DNA of 64,000 nt from Cryobacterium sp. HLT2-28 (GTDB taxonomy: Bacteria; Actinomycetota; Actinomycetes; Actinomycetales; Microbacteriaceae): NCBI RefSeq assembly GCF_004402495.1, contig NZ_SOFH01000017.1:1-64000 (forward strand), in the 5' to 3' direction. Positions 57,970 through 64,000 of the stretch are shown here, piece by piece; positions within the stretch are counted from its first letter, which is position 1; each line of letters opens with the position of its first letter. The notes under the pieces are model-generated. The model searched no databases. It saw nothing but the letters and a program-made list of their open reading frames with translations, and had not been told where the DNA came from. The position numbers and the translations under genes are program-made.

Positions 57970-59166
57970 TCAGGCAAACGCGTTCAGGCCGGTCAACGCC
58001 CGGCCGAGAACGAGCTGATGGATCTCATCCGTGCCCTCGTAGGTGCGCACGGATTCGAGGTTCGCCATGTGCCGCATCACCGGGAACTCGCTGGTGATGC
58101 CGTCGCCGCCGAGGATCGTGCGTGCCTCGCGGGCGATCAGGATGGCCTCGCGCACGCTGTTGAGCTTGCCGACGCTGATCTGGGCGGGGGTGAGCGCGCC
58201 GCGTTCCTTCAGCCGGCCGAGGTGCAGGGCCAGCAGCACGCCCTTCTCGTATTCCACGAGCATGTCGGCCAGTTTGGCCTGGATGAGCTGGGTGGCGCCG
58301 ATCGGCTTGCCGAACACCTCCCGGGTCTGCGAGCGCCCGATCGCCGCGTCGAGGCAGCTGCGGGCGGCGCCCATCGCCCCCCAGACGATGCCGAACCGGG
58401 CCTCGTTCAGGCAACCGAACGGCCCGGAGAGCCCGCGCGCGCCGGGCAGGATCGCCTCGCCCGGCACGCGCACCGCGTCGAATTCGACGTCACACTGGAT
58501 CGAGGCGCGCATTGACAGCTTGTTGTCGATCGGAGTGGCGGTGAACCCCGGCGTTCCGGTGGGCACGAGGAAGCCGCGCACGCCCTCGGAGGTCTCTGCC
58601 CAGACCACCGCGACGTCGGCGATGCTGGCCAGGCCGATCCAGCGCTTGGAACCGTCGAGCACCCAGTCGTCGCCGTCCCGACGGGCCGTGGTTCTCATCG
58701 CCGCCGGGTCGCTGCCGCCGGTGGGCTCGGTGAGCGCGAAGCAGCCGACGAGTTCGCCCGCGGCCATCCCGGGCAGCCAGCGCTGCTTCTGCTCCTCGGT
58801 GCCGTACTTGTGGATGGCGGACATGGCCAGCGAGCCCTGCACCGACACGAAGGTGCGCCAGCCGCTGTCGGCGGCCTCGAGCTCGAGGCAGACCAGGCCG
58901 TAGCTCACGGCGCCGGCGCCGGCACAGCCGTAGCCGTCGAGGTGCATGCCGAGGAAGCCGGCCGCGCCGAGTTCGGCGACCAGCTCCCCCCGGAATCGCT
59001 TGTCCTCGTAGTCCTGCTCGATGGTGGGCAGGATGCGGTTGGTCGCGAACGCGCGGGCCTTGCGCGCCCAGGCGATCTCGTCGACCTCGAGCAGGTCGTC
59101 GAGGTCGAAGACGGAGTCCACGAGGGGGCTGTGCACGAGCGGGGTGGGGCGGCCGGAGGCGGTCAC
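57970..59166 (-). CDS. Acyl-CoA dehydrogenase (glutaryl-CoA dehydrogenase-like)
   Basis: A 398-residue flavoenzyme. LTEPTGGSDPAAMRTTA and the catalytic Glu in RTYEGTDEIHQLVLGRALTG mark the acyl-CoA dehydrogenase family. The N-terminal FDLDDLLEVDEIAWARKARAFA resembles glutaryl-CoA dehydrogenases, and the neighbouring CaiB-type CoA transferase is a known companion of these enzymes in dicarboxylate oxidation. It follows the transferase by 13 bases. Confidence 0.9.
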   Translation of the reverse strand: MTASGRPTPLVHSPLVDSVFDLDDLLEVDEIAWARKARAFATNRILPTIEQDYEDKRFRGELVAELGAAGFLGMHLDGYGCAGAGAVSYGLVCLELEAADSGWRTFVSVQGSLAMSAIHKYGTEEQKQRWLPGMAAGELVGCFALTEPTGGSDPAAMRTTARRDGDDWVLDGSKRWIGLASIADVAVVWAETSEGVRGFLVPTGTPGFTATPIDNKLSMRASIQCDVEFDAVRVPGEAILPGARGLSGPFGCLNEARFGIVWGAMGAARSCLDAAIGRSQTREVFGKPIGATQLIQAKLADMLVEYEKGVLLALHLGRLKERGALTPAQISVGKLNSVREAILIAREARTILGGDGITSEFPVMRHMANLESVRTYEGTDEIHQLVLGRALTGLNAFA

Positions 59167-59179
59167 GAGTGTCCTTTGG

Positions 59180-60475
59180 TCAGGTCAACGGAACGGGGGT
59201 CAGCGGGGCGGGGTCCGGGCGGAGCCAGTCGGCGCCGTCATGCTCGCCGAGCCGCGGCGGCGGCAGGCGGTAGCCGGGCGGCCGGCCGGCGAGGTGGATG
59301 GGGTTGGCGACCTGCCGGCTGCCGGACACCTCGACCACCGGGGCGAGCCCCAGCGCGGTGGCGAAGGCGAAGGCCTCGTCGACGGTGTTGACCAGTCCGG
59401 CCGGCACCCCGGCATCCGTCAGGGTGGCCACCCACTCGGCGGCCGGCCGGGCGCGCAGGAGTCTTTCCAGCAGCGTCTTGAGCTCGGTGCGGTGCGGCAC
59501 CCGGACCGTGTTGCCCTCGAAACGGGGGTCGGCGGCCAGCTCCGGAGCACCGAGCAGGCGCACGAGGGTGCGGAACTGGCGGTCGTTGCCCACGGCGATC
59601 ACGAGCGGTCGGTCCTGGCCGGCGAAGAGTTCGTAGGGCGCGATGCTCGGGTGCGCGTTGCCCAGCCGGGCCGGCGACCGGCCGGTGGCCAAGGTGCCCG
59701 CGGCCTGGTTGGTGAGCGCGGAGAGCAGGGTGCCCATCAGGTCGACCTCGACCCGTTCGCCGGGCGCTGGCACGGCACCGCCGCCCGCGGACGCGGCACC
59801 CCCTGCGGAGCGGGCGGCATCACGAGCGCGGAGCCCGAGCAGGATGCCGCTGAGCGCGTTCAGCCCCGCGAGCACGTCGACCAGGGCCACACCGGCCTTG
59901 CTCGGTTCACCGTCGGGGTCGCCGGTCACGCTCATCAGACCGCCGACCGCCTGCACCAGCAGGTCGTAGCCGGGCAGCCGGGCGCCGGCGCCACCGCCGA
60001 AGCCGGTGATCGAGCAGTAGACGACCCCCGGGTTGGCCGTGGCCACGGCGTCGAAACCCAGCCCGAACCGGTCGAGCACCCCCGGCCGGAAGTTCTCGAC
60101 CACGACGTCCGCCGTCTCGGCCAGGTGCCGGGCGGTCGCCAGGCCCGCCGGGGTGGCCAGGTCGCAGACGACCGAGCGCTTGTTCCGATTCACCGCGCCG
60201 AAGTAGGTGGACTCCCCGTGCGCGTCGACGGGCGGGCGCCACTGGCGGGTGTCGTCGCCCTGCGGGCTCTCGATCTTGATCACGTCCGCGCCGAAATCCG
60301 CGAGCATCATGGTGGCGTACGGGCCGGCGAGCACGCGGGAGAAATCGGCGACCCGCACCCCCGCCAACGGACCGTTCCGCCCGCCCGTCTCCTGCGGCAA
60401 TCGCGTCTCCTGCAGCAATCGCCCACCTCGGTCCCGGTTCCACGACGGATCACCGGGCACCGGCAATGGTCGCAC
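59180..60475 (-). CDS. CaiB/BaiF-family CoA transferase
   Basis: A family III CoA transferase of up to 431 residues. GPLAGVRVADFSRVLAGPYATMMLADFGADVIKIESPQGDDTR starts the conserved region, seen in pieces VADFSRVLAGPYATMML and GADVIKIE, with the catalytic Asp expected in RLGNAHPSIAPYELFAG region. The N-terminus is uncertain: the first 40 codons contain an 18-bp duplication (CGTCTCCTGCRGCAATCG at 60386-60421, complement strand) that encodes LxQETR twice, and a TTG start at 60400 with AGGAGA upstream is possible. First gene of the CoA transferase-dehydrogenase-GntR set. Confidence 0.88.
   Translation of the reverse strand: MRPLPVPGDPSWNRDRGGRLLQETRLPQETGGRNGPLAGVRVADFSRVLAGPYATMMLADFGADVIKIESPQGDDTRQWRPPVDAHGESTYFGAVNRNKRSVVCDLATPAGLATARHLAETADVVVENFRPGVLDRFGLGFDAVATANPGVVYCSITGFGGGAGARLPGYDLLVQAVGGLMSVTGDPDGEPSKAGVALVDVLAGLNALSGILLGLRARDAARSAGGAASAGGGAVPAPGERVEVDLMGTLLSALTNQAAGTLATGRSPARLGNAHPSIAPYELFAGQDRPLVIAVGNDRQFRTLVRLLGAPELAADPRFEGNTVRVPHRTELKTLLERLLRARPAAEWVATLTDAGVPAGLVNTVDEAFAFATALGLAPVVEVSGSRQVANPIHLAGRPPGYRLPPPRLGEHDGADWLRPDPAPLTPVPLT
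60386..60421. repeat. 18-bp tandem duplication at the start of the CoA transferase gene
   Basis: CGTCTCCTGCGGCAATCG (60386-60403) and CGTCTCCTGCAGCAATCG (60404-60421) are adjacent and differ at one base. On the coding strand each contains AGGAGA, so the duplication copied a possible ribosome-binding site as well as codons. Confidence 0.8.
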
Positions 60476-60478
60476 TTG

Positions 60479-60497
60479 ATGTGATCCTATATCGCAT
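60479..60497. promoter_or_regulatory. GntR-type operator between CoA transferase and GntR genes
   Basis: ATGTGAT-N5-ATCGCAT, a near-perfect 7-5-7 palindrome, lies just ahead of the CoA transferase start and 45 bases before the divergent GntR gene. Likely bound by the GntR protein at 60543 to control both directions. Confidence 0.65.
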
Positions 60498-60542
60498 GAT
60501 TAAGTTCCCGCCACCCGGCAGGGCGTCGGCTAGATTGGGCCT

Positions 60543-61319
60543 ATGAAGGCTCAGCTGCGACCCGGCGCCCGGGAAGCGATCTTCGCGCAGCTCATCGAAG
60601 CCGGCCGCGCCGAGCAGGTTGCGCGCCGGCTCACCGACGCCATCATCCTCGGCGTGCTCACCCCGGGCGAGCGCCTCCCGAGCGAGCAGGAGCTGGCCCG
60701 CCGCTTCGGCGTCGCCCTGATCACGGTGCGGGAGGGCCTAGTCATCCTGCGCGATGCGGGCCTGGTCGAGACGCGGCGCGGGCGCGGCGGCGGCAGCTTC
60801 GTGATCAAGGCGGATGCCCCGCACGGCACGCTGCTGCAGGCCCGGCTGCGCGGCCTCGCCCAGGTCGAGCTCTCGGACCTGGCCGTGTACTTCTCCACGA
60901 TCGCGGAGGGCTGCGCCGAACGAGCCGCCCTCCGCGCCTCCGCCGCCGATGCCGAACGGCTGCACGCCTGGCTGCTCCACGCCGACTTCTCGACCACCGC
61001 GGGCGCCCGCACCAATGCCGGCGGGTTCTACCTCGAACTCGCCGTGCTCAGCCAGTCGGCCAGGCTCGTCCGGGAGCAGATCCGCCTCCAGGCCGAATTC
61101 GGCCCGCTGCTCCTGCTCGGCCTCGGTGACCCCGACACCCGCGCCCAGGTCACCGGGTTGAACGGCCGGATCGCCCTGGCCGTCAGCGACGGCGACGGCC
61201 AGGCCGCCCGCACTCTCGTCGCCGACCAGGTGCGGCTCCTCGGCGAGTGGCTGCTGACCATGAAGGCCCGGATCGAGCGAGGAGGACACCTTGACGACGC
61301 CATCGTCGACGACGCCTGA
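60543..61319 (+). CDS. FadR-type GntR regulator paired with a cache-domain gene
   Basis: A 258-residue GntR regulator with helix-turn-helix AIILGVLTPGERLPSEQELARRFGVALITVREGLVILRDAGLVETRRGRGGG (core SEQELARRFGVALITVREGL) and an FCD-like C-terminal domain. It overlaps the cache-domain gene by 29 bases and is divergent from the CoA transferase. Such pairs regulate catabolism of small carboxylates or amines in actinobacteria; the effector is unknown. Confidence 0.88.
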   Translation: MKAQLRPGAREAIFAQLIEAGRAEQVARRLTDAIILGVLTPGERLPSEQELARRFGVALITVREGLVILRDAGLVETRRGRGGGSFVIKADAPHGTLLQARLRGLAQVELSDLAVYFSTIAEGCAERAALRASAADAERLHAWLLHADFSTTAGARTNAGGFYLELAVLSQSARLVREQIRLQAEFGPLLLLGLGDPDTRAQVTGLNGRIALAVSDGDGQAARTLVADQVRLLGEWLLTMKARIERGGHLDDAIVDDA

Positions 61320-62112
61320 GACGGCCAGGCCCGCGGGTCCCCCGGCCGGGCTGACCACCGCGGAGGACTGTGCGATCGAGGTCGGCGAGATCTTCGCGCG
61401 GGTGTTCCGCACCCTGGACGACTGGCGTGAGCGCATCGCCGCCGCCGTTCCCGACCGGGCCGACCTCGACATCCTCGTGGAGTCGCTCGTGGTGCCCGCG
61501 CTGCTCGCCTCCGCCGGCTCGCCCGCCGCTGACGGCCCGCCGGCCACCGAATCGCTCCTGATCGGAGCCGGCTTCATCGCCGCCCCGCAGTACGTCAACG
61601 GCCGCGACGCGCACTTCGCCTGGTGGCTCGGCCCGCTGGCGTCGAATCCGCTGCTGGGTAACACGAGCGGCGCGAGCCGGCTCGACCTGGCCACCCGGGT
61701 GCACACCGAGTACCTCCGCGACTTCCGCGAACTCGAGTGGTACGCGGTGCCGGAGGCCACGAACCAGACCCACGTGACCGGCCCCTACGTCGACCAGCTC
61801 TGCACCTGCGACTACATCATCACCCTCACCATGCCGGTGCGGCTGGGCGAGCGGATGATCGGGGTCGTCGGCGCCGACGTCTACGTCAAGCGCCTGGAAC
61901 AGGTGCTGCTGCCGCACTTCCTCGCCCTGCCGGGACCGGTGGTGCTCGTGAACCAGTCGGGCCGCGTCGTGATCTCGACCGAGCCGACGCTCCCGGCCGG
62001 CGACATCCTGCCGAACCGGCGGCATCCGGCCGACGGCTTCGACCTGCTTCCCTGCCCGGGCACCCCGTTCCTCCTCGCGACCCGCGTTGCCATCGCCACT
62101 CCCGCATTTTAA
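61291..62112 (+). CDS. Cache-domain sensor-like protein
   Basis: A 273-residue protein with no signal peptide or membrane helix, resembling a soluble cache/PDC-type ligand-binding domain. FAWWLGPLASN, ELEWYAVPEATNQTHVTGPYVDQLCTCDYIITLTMPVRLGERMIGVVGADVYVKRLEQVLLP contains the GVVGADV motif typical of cache domains. It starts with TTG at 61291 preceded by GAGGAGG and overlaps the GntR gene by 29 bases. A cache domain next to GntR suggests it relays a ligand signal or was split from a fused regulator; this is inference. Confidence 0.75.
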   Translation: MTTPSSTTPETARPAGPPAGLTTAEDCAIEVGEIFARVFRTLDDWRERIAAAVPDRADLDILVESLVVPALLASAGSPAADGPPATESLLIGAGFIAAPQYVNGRDAHFAWWLGPLASNPLLGNTSGASRLDLATRVHTEYLRDFRELEWYAVPEATNQTHVTGPYVDQLCTCDYIITLTMPVRLGERMIGVVGADVYVKRLEQVLLPHFLALPGPVVLVNQSGRVVISTEPTLPAGDILPNRRHPADGFDLLPCPGTPFLLATRVAIATPAF

Positions 62113-62215
62113 ACATTGCATTCCAGATGATTTAGGGTAACGTCGTCCACGGCGAGCCACCGGCTCCCGGGCGAGGCAGCACTGCCGGGCTCACCGCACT
62201 TCCGAAAGGTCGGCC

Positions 62216-63649
62216 ATGCCCATCCGCGAACTCCGCAACTTCGTCAACGGAGGGTACGTCGACTCCGCCGCCACCGACCGGCTCGACATCATCAACCCGG
62301 CCACCGAAGAGGTCTACGCGCAGACGCCCGTTTCCACCGAGGCGGATGTCGCGGCCGCCTACGGCGCGGCGGCCACGGCCTTCGAGACCTGGGGCGAGAC
62401 GACCCCGGGCGAACGCCAGCGGGCGCTGCTGCGGTTCGCCGACGCCCTCGAGGCCCGCACCGAGGAGATCGCGGACCTGGAAAGCGAGAACACGGGCAAG
62501 CCGCGCGCCGGAATCGTCGGCGACGAGGTCGAGGTGATGATCGACCAGGTGCGATTCTTCGCCGGGGCCGCCCGCGTGCTCGAAGGCAAGTCGGCCGGGG
62601 AGTACCTCAAGGACCACACCTCGATGGTGCGGCGCGAGCCGATCGGCGTGATCGGCCAGGTCACCCCGTGGAACTACCCGATGATGATGGCGATCTGGAA
62701 GATCGCCCCCGCCCTCGCGGCCGGCAACACCGTCGTGCTCAAGCCCTCCGACTCGACGCCCGTTTCCACGCTGCTGCTGGCCGAGATCGCCGCCGAGTTC
62801 CTGCCCGCCGGAGCCTTCAACGTCGTCGCCGGCAACCGGGAGACCGGCCGCGCCCTGGTCACCGACCGCACGCCGCAGATGGTCTCGATCACCGGTTCGG
62901 TGCGCGCCGGCATGGAGGTCGCCGGCACCGCCGCCCTCGACCTCAAGCGCGTGCACCTCGAGCTGGGCGGCAAGGCCCCCGTGATCGTGTTCAACGACGC
63001 GGACATCCAGGCCGCCGTCGAAGGGATCACCGCTGCCGCGTTCTACAACGGCGGCCAGGACTGCACCGCCGCCACCCGGCTGCTCGTCCAGGAGGGCATC
63101 CACGACGAGTTCGTCGCCGCCCTGGCCGCGCACGCCAGGAAGAACGCCCGCACCGGCGGCCCGCGCGAGGAGGGCATCCTCTTCGGCGCCCTCTCCAGCG
63201 CCGACCACCTCGCCCGGATCGAGAGCGTGATCGACCGGCTGCCCGACCACGCCGAGATGATCCTCGGCGGACACCGCCAGGGCAGCGTCGGCTACTTCCA
63301 CGAGGCGACCATCGTCGCCAACCTGCGCCAGGCCGATGAGGCCGTGCAGGAGGAGTTCTTCGGCCCGGTGATCACGGCGCAGAAGTTCACCGATGAGGCC
63401 GAGGCGCTCGCCTGGGCGAACGACGTGCAGTACGGCCTGGCCTCGTCGGTCTGGACGAAGGACCATGCGACCGCGATGCGGATGGCCAAGCGGCTCTCCT
63501 TCGGCTGCGTCTGGATCAACACGCACATCCCGCTCGTCGCCGAGATGCCGCATGGCGGGTTCAAACACTCCGGCTACGGCAAGGATCTCTCGATGTACGG
63601 TCTCGAGGACTACACCCGGATCAAGCACGTGATGAGCTACATCGGCTGA
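62216..63649 (+). CDS. Gamma-aminobutyraldehyde / aldehyde dehydrogenase
   Basis: A 477-residue NAD-dependent aldehyde dehydrogenase of the aminobutyraldehyde (PatD/YdcW) branch. VTPWNYPMMMAIWKIAPALAAGN, the catalytic Glu in LELGGKAP, and the catalytic Cys in GGQDCTAATRLLV are seen. VWINTHIPLVAEMPHGGFKHSGYGKDLS matches the aminobutyraldehyde subgroup. It likely oxidises 4-aminobutanal from putrescine to GABA. The ATG at 62216 has GAAAGG upstream. It lies downstream of the GntR-cache pair. Confidence 0.92.
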   Translation: MPIRELRNFVNGGYVDSAATDRLDIINPATEEVYAQTPVSTEADVAAAYGAAATAFETWGETTPGERQRALLRFADALEARTEEIADLESENTGKPRAGIVGDEVEVMIDQVRFFAGAARVLEGKSAGEYLKDHTSMVRREPIGVIGQVTPWNYPMMMAIWKIAPALAAGNTVVLKPSDSTPVSTLLLAEIAAEFLPAGAFNVVAGNRETGRALVTDRTPQMVSITGSVRAGMEVAGTAALDLKRVHLELGGKAPVIVFNDADIQAAVEGITAAAFYNGGQDCTAATRLLVQEGIHDEFVAALAAHARKNARTGGPREEGILFGALSSADHLARIESVIDRLPDHAEMILGGHRQGSVGYFHEATIVANLRQADEAVQEEFFGPVITAQKFTDEAEALAWANDVQYGLASSVWTKDHATAMRMAKRLSFGCVWINTHIPLVAEMPHGGFKHSGYGKDLSMYGLEDYTRIKHVMSYIG

Positions 63650-63723
63650 CTGAGTGCCGGCCCCCGTCGGCCCGGGGGTGGACAGGGCGGCCCGGTCAAC
63701 GGATGATCGTGGTGGAGGACACC

Positions 63724-64000
63724 GTGGAGATCCTGCAGGTTGCCCAGCACGCCGACGATCTCGACCGGGCGTGCGCCTTCTACGAGCTGCTGCTCGGGGG
63801 CCCGCCGGCCGCCCGGTTCGATCCCCCCGGCCTGCTCTTCTTCAACGTGGGCCGGTCCCGCCTGCTGCTCGATCGGGCGGCGCCCCCCGCCCTCGTCTAC
63901 CTGCAGGTCGACGATGTCGCGGCAACGATCGAGCGGCTCCGCGGGTTGCAGGTGGAGATCGTCGACCTGCCGCACATCATCTTCAGCCATACCGACGACT
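63724..64000 (+). CDS. VOC (glyoxalase-like) protein, truncated by the window edge
   Basis: The start of a vicinal-oxygen-chelate family protein, MEILQVAQHADDLDRACAFYELLLGGPPAARF, then GLLFFNVGRSRLLLDR and VYLQVDDVAATIERLRGL. The alternating beta-alpha pattern and CAFYELLLGG are typical. The GTG at 63724 has GGAGG five bases upstream; an ATG at 63703 is less likely. Cut at the window end after about 92 residues; function not assignable. Confidence 0.8.
   Translation, partial: MEILQVAQHADDLDRACAFYELLLGGPPAARFDPPGLLFFNVGRSRLLLDRAAPPALVYLQVDDVAATIERLRGLQVEIVDLPHIIFSHTDD

Overview
This 64 kb window comes from the chromosome of a high-GC Gram-positive bacterium, most likely a Microbacteriaceae-type actinobacterium. 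The case rests on strong GC bias, frequent GTG/TTG starts, a class Ib nrdHIEF ribonucleotide reductase operon with NrdR boxes, a RamB/ScfR-type regulator beside malate synthase, ChvE/MmsA/MmsB sugar transporters and a DUF559-type nuclease gene. The genus cannot be fixed from the sequence alone. No rRNA, tRNA, CRISPR array or prophage was seen.

Layout. 0-2 kb: an EAL protein, a DUF1059 gene broken by one amber codon, and a SnoaL-like protein. 2-6.1 kb: nrdHIEF with two NrdR boxes over its promoter. 6.1-7.7 kb: a winged-helix plus PD-(D/E)XK nuclease gene set among 60-bp palindromes and GTTRTCCAC motifs. 7.7-21.6 kb: an L-arabinose regulon with two complete ChvE-type ABC transporters, araBDA, and a LacI-type repressor whose likely operators lie before both operons and before its own gene. 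21.6-26.3 kb: cystathionine beta-synthase and gamma-synthase, an amino-acid permease and a cyclase-fold protein. 26.4-27.8 kb: an intact insertion sequence with doubled terminal repeats. 27.9-30.7 kb: a DUF3105 protein and an ABC exporter. 30.8-35.8 kb: an alpha-glucoside-type ABC importer without an ATPase gene, and its LacI regulator. 35.8-41.4 kb: two MFS-MarR pairs on either side of rplJL. 41.5-46.1 kb: a two-component system facing an ABC permease/ATPase pair. 46.1-50.3 kb: a YqaJ-like nuclease, a quinone oxidoreductase, a photolyase and a GNAT acetyltransferase. 50.3-53.7 kb: malate synthase and its divergent RamB-like regulator. 54.1-57.0 kb: a transglutaminase / alpha-E / circularly permuted ATP-grasp cluster in which the ATP-grasp gene has an internal deletion. 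57.2-64 kb: two GntR regulators, an acyl-CoA dehydrogenase, a CaiB-type CoA transferase, a cache-domain protein, an aminobutyraldehyde-type dehydrogenase and a truncated VOC protein.

How it fits together. The sequence reads as a saprophyte's regulated carbon-uptake region: arabinose and alpha-glucoside import, the glyoxylate shunt, acyl-CoA and aldehyde oxidation, each with a local repressor and recognisable palindromic operators. The least explained features are the nuclease gene framed by palindromes (a third copy of the palindrome lies 21 kb away), the array of GTGAC-N-GTCAC sites upstream of araR, the 18-bp in-frame tandem repeats at the ends of four genes, and the decaying peptide-ligase-like cluster.
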